NCBI RefSeq assembly: GCF_003390325.1
Contig: NZ_QUOK01000003.1
Coordinates: 248,001-312,000, forward strand
DNA length: 64,000 nucleotides
Direction: 5' to 3'
Source: Rhodohalobacter sp. SW132
GTDB taxonomy: Bacteria > Bacteroidota > Rhodothermia > Balneolales > Balneolaceae
How positions within the stretch are numbered: the stretch's first letter is position 1; each line of letters starts with the position of its first letter. A program made the translations under genes and the position numbers. Under the pieces are notes generated by a model, which was given only the letters and a program-made list of their open reading frames with translations, made no database searches and was not told the DNA's origin. Below, piece after piece: positions 16,601-24,034 of this stretch.

Positions 16601-19373
16601 CATGTGATGCAGTTGTCCACTCAAGCAGAGATTTCCTGCTGAATTTCAGGCGATAGAGCGTTCGAATAACCGCATCGAGTTGAACAACCGCCTGGTGCGG
16701 AAGAATCATCAAAACACATAGTGCCTGCAGGGAGTTGATTTTTAAATTGGCTCTGACTTTATCAACATAGAGTTTCCATTTCACCCGGGCGGGCCGGTTC
16801 AAAATATCACTATAGAGGCTGATGTAGATCGGAAAAGCGAGGATACCAAATGCTGCGGCTGTCCAGATCCAGGCGGCACCCGGTAGCAAGAACCATCCGG
16901 CAATAAAAAAGATTGTTAAAAAAAAAGGATTCAGGGATCGGCGAAGATTGTCGAAAATCTTCCATTTTGAAAGCAGGTTGATCGTATTGTTCTCTTTTCC
17001 TCCCTTAAGCGGAACTTGCGGAAAAAGCCATGCGGCAATCTGCCAGTCGCCCCGGATCCACCTGTGATTTCGTTTACTGAAGCTTACATACGTGGATGGA
17101 TATTCGTCAAACAGCTCAATATCTGTGGCAAGGCCGGTTCTAAGGTATGTGCTCTCAATCAGATCGTGGGAAAGTATCCGGTTCTCGGGAAACCGGCCAT
17201 CCAGAACCGCATGAAAAGCTTCCACATCGTAAATTCCTTTTCCGGTAAAAATCGCCTCTCCGGCCAGATCCTGGTAGATATCAGAAACGGCAGTGGAATA
17301 AGGGTCCAGCCCAACGTTGCCGGAAAAAATCCTTGAAAACCATGTTTTCCTTGACGACTCCGGCGGGATCGATATTCGGGGCTGAATGATTCCGTACCCA
17401 TTCGTGATCCGCTTTTCTTCTGAATCGTACCGTGCACGGTTTAGCGGGTGTGCAATGGTGCGGACCAGGTTCCGGGCGCTGTCAGGCGGAAGCTTGGTAT
17501 CCGAATCGAGGGTGATGACAAACTTTACCGGAAGCATGCCAATCGACTCTTTAAAATCCCCGCCTATATGTGTATACGTGGTTTCTGCAGCAGGATCGAA
17601 GAGCAGGCGATTAAACTCCTCAAGTTTGCCGCGTTTTCGCTCCCAGCCCATCCACGCGCCCTCCTGTTCATTCCAAAGCCTTTCTCTGTGCAGAAAAAAG
17701 AACTTATCTCCATAATTCGAGCGGTATTTTTTATTTAGCGCCTCTATTGCTTCATATGCAGCATTCAGAATCGCTTTGTCGGATTCCATTTCTTTTTTCG
17801 GAGAGTCGATAAAATCAGATAAAAGGATAAACTGAAAGGCCGGATCGGGATTGGCCAGCGATCGTATTTCAAGGTTTTCAATCTGCCGGTGTACATCCTG
17901 CGGAGATGTAAACAGTGTTGGAACCACTACAAGTGTTCTGGATTCTTCCGGAATTCCCTCTTTGTAATCCATTTTTGGTAAAATTCTTGGAGGCAGAAGG
18001 AATGCAAGAAACCGGTTTACACCCGATACAGACAAATCCAAGGCGGGAAAAAGGGCAACTGCAAGCACGAGCGCTGCGATCAGTGTTGAATTACTCATCG
18101 AGCCGGTGGCCACCCACAGAATCATCATCAAAATAATTGTTGAGAGAAAAACCATCATAACGTACCACGCTGTATTTCTCTCCAGCAGTCCGCGTACTTT
18201 CTCACGGAACGACATGCGGTATCCAAGTTTTTTAGCCAGTTCCGGGTAACCTTCACCTTTCAGGTAAAAGCCTACATGCTGGCGGGCAAACGAGGTGTTA
18301 CCAAGCGGATCATCATCTTTTTGCTCATCATCCGCTTCCTCCACCATCAGCAGTACCTGCTCGGCAATCTCCCGCTCACCGTAATCCGTCCTTCGGCTGA
18401 GCCCCTCAACCACCCGCCGATAACTGTCGCGTGTCTGAAAATCCATCTCTGAATAGATCGCTGCCGGATCAAGACGCAGGATTTTGTCTACTACGGAGCA
18501 CTCTTCAACAAAATCCGACCAGTCCGTTTCTGAAGATTGTCTCAGTGAATTGACCGCATTCTGGATACTGACCTGCAGCCTCGATTGCTTTTGAGCCTCA
18601 ATTCGCATCGCCTCCTCGAGGGTCATATCGTACTGACGAAATCTGAAAGTTAACCATCGCTTCTGCTCATCCCACAAACGGCCTCTGTTTTGAAGCTGAT
18701 TATAGATCTCGACCAGCTGCAACGGTTCGCCGTTACCTGAGTTTGCGGAAAGCCACTCCGATACTACATTTGAGAAAACACCCGGTTCTTCCTGCCGCTC
18801 TTCATCAAGGTTAGAGAGAAGATCATTTACTTCCGTTCTGACACTTTTACGATAGAGAATCCGGGAAGCTTTTTGGGCCAGTTTTTCAATCAGGATAAAA
18901 CGAATCATAATCGGAATCGCCCATAATTCTCCCTGCATAAGTGTCCGGCCTTCCTGGTACTTTTGCACATAGTGAGTCAGCACATCCATATCGACAATAT
19001 TGTCGGTATGATTCATCAGGTTCAAAACCAGCTCATACACCTTCGGCAGACCTTTAAACTCCCCATCCTTAAACAGCGGAATGCTCTTTTGATACTCTTT
19101 GGGAAAATCGATTCCGATTTGAACAATCTGCTCCTGTATGATATAGAAATTGTCAATCAACCATTCGGCAGCAGGTGAGATCTCTTTATTTGATTTTGCC
19201 AGTTTTGACAGTTCCCTGTACGATTCTTCAAGTACCTGCCTGGATTCTTCCAAAACCGGCTTTATCGGCCTGTGTTGGTTCCCATTTTCCAGGGAAAGAT
19301 GATTTTCAGCCAGTTTATCGGCACTCTTCTTTAAAAAACCGATATTAAATGAAACCCCGGGATTTTCTCTCAT
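10671..19373 (-). CDS. ndvB: Cyclic beta-1,2-glucan synthase-type protein (GT84-GH94)
   Basis: This giant inner-membrane enzyme has 2900 residues, close to rhizobial NdvB (about 2800). Order: N-terminal helical region (1-400); membrane segments (about 400-460); GT84 glycosyltransferase (about 475-800) with VVVPTLF, a DSDTKLPP DxD-type site and RNHRWIRGDWQ; membrane segments (about 820-1000); a glucoamylase-like domain (about 1005-1560) with NTPIAERTSPTNIG and VHHHGMSL; then two GH94-type modules (from about 1580 and 2100). The C-terminal module carries GAGDWNDGMNR, the GH94 acid region. Such enzymes polymerise UDP-glucose into linear beta-1,2-glucan and cyclise it for export to the periplasm. 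The gene stands alone, with a 291-bp divergent promoter region shared with the PC-synthase-like gene. Product ring size cannot be inferred. Confidence 0.93.
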   Translation of the reverse strand: MRENPGVSFNIGFLKKSADKLAENHLSLENGNQHRPIKPVLEESRQVLEESYRELSKLAKSNKEISPAAEWLIDNFYIIQEQIVQIGIDFPKEYQKSIPLFKDGEFKGLPKVYELVLNLMNHTDNIVDMDVLTHYVQKYQEGRTLMQGELWAIPIMIRFILIEKLAQKASRILYRKSVRTEVNDLLSNLDEERQEEPGVFSNVVSEWLSANSGNGEPLQLVEIYNQLQNRGRLWDEQKRWLTFRFRQYDMTLEEAMRIEAQKQSRLQVSIQNAVNSLRQSSETDWSDFVEECSVVDKILRLDPAAIYSEMDFQTRDSYRRVVEGLSRRTDYGEREIAEQVLLMVEEADDEQKDDDPLGNTSFARQHVGFYLKGEGYPELAKKLGYRMSFREKVRGLLERNTAWYVMMVFLSTIILMMILWVATGSMSNSTLIAALVLAVALFPALDLSVSGVNRFLAFLLPPRILPKMDYKEGIPEESRTLVVVPTLFTSPQDVHRQIENLEIRSLANPDPAFQFILLSDFIDSPKKEMESDKAILNAAYEAIEALNKKYRSNYGDKFFFLHRERLWNEQEGAWMGWERKRGKLEEFNRLLFDPAAETTYTHIGGDFKESIGMLPVKFVITLDSDTKLPPDSARNLVRTIAHPLNRARYDSEEKRITNGYGIIQPRISIPPESSRKTWFSRIFSGNVGLDPYSTAVSDIYQDLAGEAIFTGKGIYDVEAFHAVLDGRFPENRILSHDLIESTYLRTGLATDIELFDEYPSTYVSFSKRNHRWIRGDWQIAAWLFPQVPLKGGKENNTINLLSKWKIFDNLRRSLNPFFLTIFFIAGWFLLPGAAWIWTAAAFGILAFPIYISLYSDILNRPARVKWKLYVDKVRANLKINSLQALCVLMILPHQAVVQLDAVIRTLYRLKFSRKSLLEWTTASHAESTTPNSFIAYIRGQFFSVIVGFSVLLASIFTAPQYLWIVFPFFVIWAGAPFWLWFISKPVQKKEYTLSEKEKMELRKYARRTWFYFERFVNEEHFWLPPDNYQEKPNTPIAERTSPTNIGLALVSTQVAYNRGYITLSELLERVWFTLNSMEQLERYEGHFYNWYETRLGEVLHPKYISTVDSGNLAAGLISIRESISKTMRSRGVNQNIWDGLTDTVITVQDVLNGSWDEDLLPVHFKEQVNLKCDLMLKELKNRKNENPAQSLECLKTLKSLAADLSAIDLLPLGSKLDDAMMQDLLFWQDRPLRLIEQAIYEQKALIEFGEIDTEKYSPDELIELEKNGSLKPQVSALVNKWKYLSWDIVEKSGRFVDEMDFSFLYLKKRGLFTIGYNVEKAQLDLGTYDLLASEARIASYIAIAKGDITVEHWFRLSRRLTSLSSNEILLSWGGTMFEYLMPLLFMKTYPDTLLNHTGENVIRWQKEYGVKRNRPWGQSESAYYFLNMDMHYQYRAFGAPGLGLRRGLAEEYVVAPYASMLSLMVDPASSLENLKRLEKLGGFGLHGFYDAVDYTPSRMGEKDTFKWVKTYMVHHHGMSLLAIENVLNDWEVQNWFHEDPRIQGCELILQEKIPRGVPIKEPHPIDVELEPGEQQVVEHVVEHAGLNELDISPPRVHLLSNGEYSSCLTHAGTGTSKAHGISLTGWDADPTMDPLGFFFYIRDPQSGKFWSSMHQPVKRKPDRYDTWFHNGKIVTSRVDDWIETTTTVAVSPDDPMELRKLTLTNYSREERTLELTSYAEVVLNRAEDHNSHPAFSKLFVQTDYLAEHHSILVKRRPRSEEEKSLWMIHTFAGDEQDNLTEPLQFETDRSVFIGRGRSLSNPAAMDPGSSLSGSLGNISDPIVSLHKTVKLGPGEKKELIFGLGYADTREEAERLADTYDNLHAADRAFDLALVYSSVELNHLGLTSKEAHNYQKLASYVLYSDKGFRSGEHKLRENRGKQHELWAYGISGDFPLIVFRIQEMDQIKSVKTLLKAHNFWRLKGVETELLVINDHAPGYIDEIQEAIMQAIQNSPERDMIHKRAGVFLHRSDKMPSEDLTLILTVAHAVFENTLPDLSRLRREKETESWLLNGESDRYRLPETIKNQSEKEGWDKPENLQFFNGYGGFSESGDEYHILINPNPETGNLMFPPAPWINVISNPSVGFIATEKGAGYTWSENSRENKLTGWSNDPVSDSHSEAFYIRDEENKLFWSPTPGPAPGSTPYKIVHGFGFTQYDHAFDGLDHELIQFVDENDPVKISIIRIHNSGGTERNLSVFRYTERVLGVSRNRASRTVIQDVLDGGSTILARNHYNNEFAGRVSFSAVAGIEESDELNFTTNRKEFIGRNRSLTEPGAVAMSTKLAVETDPGTDPCAAFQVTLTLEPGESRELIFIEGETETDNEAQALIRKYGDQKSARNSLDNIQQFWKSKLGKITITTPDKSLDLLMNGWLMYQNLSCRMWARTAYYQAGGAYGYRDQLQDSAAALYVDPEITKKQILLHAEKQFKEGDVLHWWHPPTGRGIRSKISDDRLWLAYVTDFYIRSTGDKSIFDEKAPWITARKLEDYEHEVYLNPEKLNEFDTVYEHCCRAIDISLKFGKNGLPLIGAGDWNDGMNRVGEQGKGESVWLGFFIYGILNRFTEYARKRNDSERADRYKQTAEKLRTQLNTKGWDGEWYLRAFYDDGTTLGSFENEECRIDAISQAWAVITGAAESSKAETALLSAEKYLVSEQDRIIRLLTPPFDATEKNPGYIKGYIPGVRENGGQYTHAALWLIKAMAEKGMGEKAVRYLNMINPVNHTSNPEGVQRFKVEPYVISADVYGEPPLTGMGGWSWYTGSGAWFYRIGLESILGFSYEDDSIILKPSVSSEWKEFEIHLKVDDGKTEYRIRVKNPDGLETGLLVGEVDGKKLVSGDNKGTIPIKEDGLNHFADLQIKKMNDSNS

Positions 19374-19664
19374 CTGATTTCAATTATAAAAGTTATGGGA
19401 TAATCTACTTTAATATCTCAAACAAGAATGACTTATCTGTTAAAGTTTTCTTGACAACAGGTGCAGGGAAAACCTTACAATTTTTTGTAGAGATGAGATA
19501 TCATCGGAAAGCATATGTTTAAAATTTTTGGAAGATACTTTAAGATCTGTAACTCTTACTGCGATCCATTGGAGTTATGCTCTCTGTCAACATGAAATCA
19601 AAAGAGTAAAACTTGTTATCTGCGTGGTTTCTGATAGCATTTTGATCCTTATTTTAGAATTACT

Positions 19665-20339
19665 ATGAAAAAGAAAATCATCGCGCTATCCGTTCATCTT
19701 TTCACAGCCATTGGTGCCGTGCTGGCATTCTGGGCACTTCTATTGATCGTCCGGGGTGAGCTCCGGTACTCCCTTTTTGTAATGGCACTTGCCGTTATCG
19801 TGGATTCGCTCGATGGTACTCTCGCCAGGCAAGCTGGTGTAACCACTCATACACCAGATATCGACGGTGCACTGATGGATAATATCACCGATTACCTGAA
19901 CTGGGTGTTCTTACCCGTTTTCTGGGCCTATTCGTTTCTTGATCTCCATTTCCTGGCGGGTGCAATAGTTTTGATATCAAGCCTTTTTGGCTTCAGTCAC
20001 AAACAGGCCAAAACCGACGACAACTTTTTCAGGGGATTCCCCTCCTACTGGAATTTAGTAATCCTCTACCTCTACATCCTCGGTGCTAATGCCTGGATCT
20101 CTCTGACCGTCATGCTTTTTTTCGCTGTTCTGGTCCTGGTTCCGGTAGAATTTATCTATCCGAGCCGGACCCGGGAATGGCGGAAAACGACCATCGTACT
20201 CTCCATCCCGTTTGCCATTATGATATTCCTCATGCTCTACTACCTGAGAGAAACCCCTCTTTGGCTCACGCTGACTTCGTTTTACTACCCGGTTTATTAT
20301 GTGATCATTTCGATTTTAGCGGGTAACGATGACGGGTAA
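19665..20339 (+). CDS. pcs: CDP-alcohol phosphatidyltransferase, phosphatidylcholine synthase-like
   Basis: This 224-residue polytopic membrane protein has the CDP-alcohol phosphotransferase signature: VDSLDGTLARQ, then DIDGALMDNITDYLN with the two later Asp residues. The spacing, the following FLPVFW, and FFRGFPSYWN match bacterial phosphatidylcholine synthase, which joins choline to CDP-diacylglycerol, rather than phosphatidylserine synthase or PgsA. About six to eight hydrophobic segments are visible. It is transcribed divergently from the glucan synthase. Phosphatidylcholine and cyclic glucan together are envelope traits best known from alphaproteobacteria. Substrate choice remains inferred. 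Confidence 0.78.
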   Translation: MKKKIIALSVHLFTAIGAVLAFWALLLIVRGELRYSLFVMALAVIVDSLDGTLARQAGVTTHTPDIDGALMDNITDYLNWVFLPVFWAYSFLDLHFLAGAIVLISSLFGFSHKQAKTDDNFFRGFPSYWNLVILYLYILGANAWISLTVMLFFAVLVLVPVEFIYPSRTREWRKTTIVLSIPFAIMIFLMLYYLRETPLWLTLTSFYYPVYYVIISILAGNDDG

Positions 20340-20348
20340 CCGCAAAGG

Positions 20349-20684
20349 TCACGAAGGTTTTCACTAAGGTCATAAGGAGTTGAGTATGGAAAATTTCATT
20401 TATTCTTCATCGTGACCCGTTGTGCTACCCTTTGTGTCCATAGTGGTTAAACCACGAAGGAATCGAAGGGATTCACTAAGGTCACAAGGAGTTGAGTATG
20501 GAAAAATTCATTCATCCTACATCGTGACCCGTTGTGCTACCCTTTGTGTCCATAGTGGTTAAACCACGAAGGAATCGAAGGGATTCACTAAGGCCACAAG
20601 GAGTTGAGTATGGAAAAATTCATTCATCCTACATCGTGACCCGTTGTGCTACCCTTTGTGTCCGTAGTGGTTAAACCACGAAGG
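20349..20684. repeat. Three tandem copies of a 112-bp repeat
   Basis: The sequence GGTTAAACCACGAAGG recurs with its end at 20460, 20572 and 20684, giving an exact 112-bp period. The second and third copies are nearly identical and the first is more diverged. Each unit begins with ACCACGAAGG-like words and ends with an imperfect reverse complement (CCTTTGTGTCC...GTGGTT), so each can fold into a long hairpin. There are no unique spacers, so this is not a CRISPR. Relatives of the ACGAAGG theme lie near 60.66-61.0 kb and 62.0 kb. The rest of the gap (20685-20795) shows nothing notable. Confidence 0.9.
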
Positions 20685-20795
20685 TCTCAATATCAGGTAT
20701 TTCCCTACATCAAATTTATCCATTCTACTACCACCCAAACGCAGCAGATTCCGTAGTTTTATTAAGCTTCATACCAGACACCTTTTATCATTTCT

Positions 20796-21629
20796 ATGAT
20801 GAAGAAAGTCATTTTCTACACCATTTTCGCAATTGGTTTTCTTGCTGCCTGCACCTCACCCGCAGAGATTTTTGAAAATGAGGTTGCCCAGTTCATGTCC
20901 GCTGAGGCTTTGGAAAATGAGTTTATATCAGAGGACAAACTTGCTGAGCTGCCCGAACCGGTGCAGCATTATTTCTACTACTCAGGATTTCTCAATCAGC
21001 CATTATCCGGCATCACAGAAATTCTCTGGGCCGACACCAAAATAAAACTCGGGCCGGATCAGGCGTGGAGAGATCTTGAGACCCGTCAGTATAACTTCAC
21101 GGAGAGCGGATCAAGGCTGGCATACATGAATGCGCGGATGGCCGGGGTGATCCCTTTTGAGGGACGGGACAAATATCACAACGGGCAGGGACATATGCTC
21201 GGTACGCTGGGTCGGCTGATAAAAGTATTCGATAATCACAGCCGGGAAGTAACCCTCGGCGGGGCAGTGATTCTGCTTGCAGAGGCACTCCTGGAGCCGT
21301 CCATTGCCCTTCAGGAGTACATCACATGGGAACCCATTGATGAACATACTGCCGGGGCTACGCTGCATCATGGTGACATCACCGTAAGCGGCATCTTCCG
21401 CTTTAACGAGGCGGGAGAATTTATCCGGTTCGAAAGCAGTGATCGTCCTTATGAAATAAGCAGCGGCGTGTATGAACCAAAACCGTTCAGTATCGATCTG
21501 GAAGAATATCATGAGGCTGATGGCCTGAAAATTGCCGGACGGGTATATGCAACCTGGCATCTTGAAGATGGGGATTTTATATACTGGGATGGAAAAATTA
21601 CGGGGTTGAGAAGAAATGTAAAGCTATGA
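20796..21629 (+). CDS. Putative lipoprotein, DUF6544/DUF6920-like
   Basis: This 277-residue protein starts with a lipoprotein signal (hydrophobic run then FLAAC, predicted lipidated Cys19), so it is likely membrane-anchored outside the cytoplasm. The body resembles a family of unknown function I associate with DUF6544/DUF6920 from memory: LPEPVQHYFYYSG, YMNARMAGVIPFEGRD, a GQGHM loop and a C-terminal ATWHLEDGDFIYWDGKI. The neighbouring gene at 21975 carries the type of membrane N-terminus I have seen joined to this domain in other bacteria, so the two may act together or be a split pair. No catalytic motif can be named. Confidence 0.6.
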   Translation: MMKKVIFYTIFAIGFLAACTSPAEIFENEVAQFMSAEALENEFISEDKLAELPEPVQHYFYYSGFLNQPLSGITEILWADTKIKLGPDQAWRDLETRQYNFTESGSRLAYMNARMAGVIPFEGRDKYHNGQGHMLGTLGRLIKVFDNHSREVTLGGAVILLAEALLEPSIALQEYITWEPIDEHTAGATLHHGDITVSGIFRFNEAGEFIRFESSDRPYEISSGVYEPKPFSIDLEEYHEADGLKIAGRVYATWHLEDGDFIYWDGKITGLRRNVKL

Positions 21630-21742
21630 GTTTGATTATGAATATTTCAAGGAGTGACACTCTTTTGATTCTACTCTTTGAATACATTCTTTGTATTACT
21701 TCTATCAGATTACAAGTACATTTTTTTAGTTGCCTTTTATGT

Positions 21743-21930
21743 GGAGATTTCTCGACTCCGTTCCGGAAAAACACCGAAACTCCGCTCGAAATGACAAATA
21801 TCCGTAATACTTTTAGGGAAGGCCGGGGCAGCCGCTGGCTGCCCCGGCCTTCCCTACTCCCAGTTGTCTTTGTCATTTCGAGCGAATCCCCGATGGTGTT
21901 TATCCATCGGGTGTGAGTCGAGAAATCTCC
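21743..21930. repeat. 188-bp nested inverted repeat with perfect 20-bp core stem
   Basis: The core is TAGGGAAGGCCGGGGCAGCC, loop GCT, and its exact reverse complement (21814-21856). Outward, CGCTCGAAATGACAAA pairs with its complement near 21881-21896, and GGAGATTTCTCGACTC (21743) pairs with GAGTCGAGAAATCTCC (ending 21930). The segments between differ in sequence. The element lies 45 bp before the ATG at 21975. The GTCATTTCGAG / GAGAAATCTC words resemble a dispersed intergenic repeat type I recall from Bacteroidota genomes (unverified). No gene is seen in 21630-21974. Confidence 0.9.
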
Positions 21931-21974
21931 TGATAAAATGCACAGAAACGTTTTCAATACTTCTATCAAATCAA

Positions 21975-23468
21975 ATGAAAACAGCACTCATCTTCATCAT
22001 TCTGCTTCACGGACTCATCCACCTGATGGGCTTTGTAAAAGCATTCGAACTCGCTGAAATCAGCGAACTGACACTCCCCATCAGTCGCGGCTGGGGGCTC
22101 CTCTGGTTTTTAACAGCCCTCACCCTGATCCTTTCCGGCGGATTATGGATGCTGAATGTGAGTACCTGGTGGATTCCCGCAATAATCGGCATTATTCTCT
22201 CCCAGATCCTTGTGTTTACATTCTGGCAGGATGCGCGCTTTGGAAGCATCCCGAATTTGATCATTCTGATATTTATTGTTTCAGGTTTTGTACGATACAC
22301 TCCCCCGGTTTCAATGATGGCGGATGGATTGACTACCGCACCTTTTGAAGAGAGATACAGTGCCGCCGGACCGGGTGATTTCCGGGAAATCATCAACCCA
22401 TTCAACATTGCAATCGAATCGATGGATAGGCTCCTGCTTATCAACATCGAAAACGATCCAGACAGCCTTTATACCGGCTTTGAGCCGCAGGTGTTTGATG
22501 ATGAGAAAACCGGCACCGGTATGCTGGTGATCGCCTGGCGGGTTGACGGGAAAGTGGATGTGTACCATCAGCCTTCCCTCTCGCTTGATCCCGCCGGATA
22601 CGATATCGCCGGGAAGGGGCTGGAAAATATGGTTTCCCGTGAGTTACACGATGCCTTTTTTGAAGTGAACGAGCGTGGCGCACAGGCATCGGTTTCGTTT
22701 GAGGATATCGAAGGCAGGCTGATCGAGCTGAATCTTTCGGAGCAGAGTACGCGGACCCGCAAACCGTTTGGGCTTTTGGCACCGATGGGTGTTGCGGCCG
22801 AGAATCCGTCAGCCATGCCGCTCATTCTGCTGCACGACTTCTACTTTGTGCGTAGGGCGGGTACTGAACTGAGTGTGAAGATAGGCGGACGACATCATCA
22901 GCCCGACAACCTGCCGCTGCCGATCGACTTTTCCCGGATGACCTTCGCCCGGTACTGTCCCGATCCGCTCATTGCAAAACTGAACCCGGCATTTGATGGT
23001 GCACTTTCGGCCATTTCATTCGAAGATGATCTCTCAATACTAAATGATAATCACACCATTGAGCTGGATTATAACCGGGACTTGCCGGAAATCCGAAGCA
23101 TTTCACGGAGCCACAAAGAGCATACCCTGTCGCTGGTTTTTGACCCGGCTTTCCCAAACCTCAGTGCGTTTATGGGAGACTCAACAAAAGGGCAGTTTGA
23201 AATCTCCGGAAATCCGTCCACCGGACTTATCCGTGGGGAATACAGTGTGGTTCGCTCCGGCGATCTGCTGACGATTGAGATGATTCCATCAGGCGGATGG
23301 ATCCCCATCGCAGACAAACTCTCCCTTCGGTTTCTCTACCGGGTACAGCCGATGTTTAAGGAGTGGCCAAAAACGTACCAGTGGAAAGCTGAATTGGAGA
23401 GGGATCATGAATCCGGGTTCAGAATGAGATCAAACTGGGAGAGAATTCAGACCAATGAAAAAGAATAA
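21975..23468 (+). CDS. Membrane protein of unknown function
   Basis: This 497-residue protein has an N-terminal membrane domain of three to four helices (about 1-115, starting MKTALIFIILLHGLIHLMGF) and a large soluble C-terminal part of about 370 residues. I do not recognise the C-terminal part; it has many alternating beta-type segments and an RHHQPDN loop. A longer in-frame reading begins at 21864 inside the inverted repeat and lacks a plausible N-terminus, so the ATG at 21975 is chosen. The end overlaps the next gene by 14 bp, so the two are translationally coupled. The membrane part resembles the N-terminus of DUF6544-type fusion proteins (from memory). Confidence 0.65.
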   Translation: MKTALIFIILLHGLIHLMGFVKAFELAEISELTLPISRGWGLLWFLTALTLILSGGLWMLNVSTWWIPAIIGIILSQILVFTFWQDARFGSIPNLIILIFIVSGFVRYTPPVSMMADGLTTAPFEERYSAAGPGDFREIINPFNIAIESMDRLLLINIENDPDSLYTGFEPQVFDDEKTGTGMLVIAWRVDGKVDVYHQPSLSLDPAGYDIAGKGLENMVSRELHDAFFEVNERGAQASVSFEDIEGRLIELNLSEQSTRTRKPFGLLAPMGVAAENPSAMPLILLHDFYFVRRAGTELSVKIGGRHHQPDNLPLPIDFSRMTFARYCPDPLIAKLNPAFDGALSAISFEDDLSILNDNHTIELDYNRDLPEIRSISRSHKEHTLSLVFDPAFPNLSAFMGDSTKGQFEISGNPSTGLIRGEYSVVRSGDLLTIEMIPSGGWIPIADKLSLRFLYRVQPMFKEWPKTYQWKAELERDHESGFRMRSNWERIQTNEKE

Positions 23469-24027
23469 CACACATATGGAAAAAAAGATCTTAAAACCGG
23501 GTTTTCATTTTTCTGTGCTTCTTGTATTTGGACTGATGTTGATTGTTCACGATTCTCCTCTGGCACAGGATACCGATAACAGCTCCGAGTGGAGCGTTGC
23601 GACCAGCCTGACCTATCCCATTGTTCGGATTTACCAGGTTCAAATCAGTTATAATCCGGGAGGAAATCATGAGTATTTCTTCGGGCCCGCCTATCAGAAC
23701 TTTAAAAGCGGCAGCATTACATCACATGCTATGACTCTGATTCTTGGGTACCGGTATTATGTGTGGAGGGATCTGCATCTGGAAGCGGAGCTTTGGCCAG
23801 CATATAACCCGATGTATTCGGATCTAACGGAATCAACCTATCGCGGTGTGGAGATCTGGGGTGAAATCAAGATTGGTTACAAAATAAGTTTCTACCGGAA
23901 TCTGTTTATTCAGCCCTCTCCGGGTATTGGTTTCGGAATACTCAGAACCAACGAGCCGCCAGACTTCAATGAAGGCATCAAAAGTCCCATTTTTGTACCA
24001 CAACTGTTAATTGGTTTAAAATTGTGA
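23455..24027 (+). CDS. Exported beta-barrel-like protein of unknown function
   Basis: This 190-residue protein has an N-terminal signal peptide (hydrophobic about 18-34, likely cleaved after PLAQ) and then short alternating aromatic strands (YFFGPAYQNF, LILGYRYYVWRDLHLEAELW, KISFYRNLFIQPSPGIGFG). This pattern fits a small 8-strand outer-membrane barrel. It overlaps the 3' end of the preceding gene by 14 bp. An alternative ATG at 23476 would remove the overlap and still keep the signal peptide. No enzymatic motif is visible. Confidence 0.6.
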   Translation: MKKNNTHMEKKILKPGFHFSVLLVFGLMLIVHDSPLAQDTDNSSEWSVATSLTYPIVRIYQVQISYNPGGNHEYFFGPAYQNFKSGSITSHAMTLILGYRYYVWRDLHLEAELWPAYNPMYSDLTESTYRGVEIWGEIKIGYKISFYRNLFIQPSPGIGFGILRTNEPPDFNEGIKSPIFVPQLLIGLKL

Positions 24028-24034
24028 GGCAGAG

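Noticed and set aside
20349-20684. CRISPR array
   Set aside because: The 112-bp units are contiguous with no unique spacers, and no cas genes are present.
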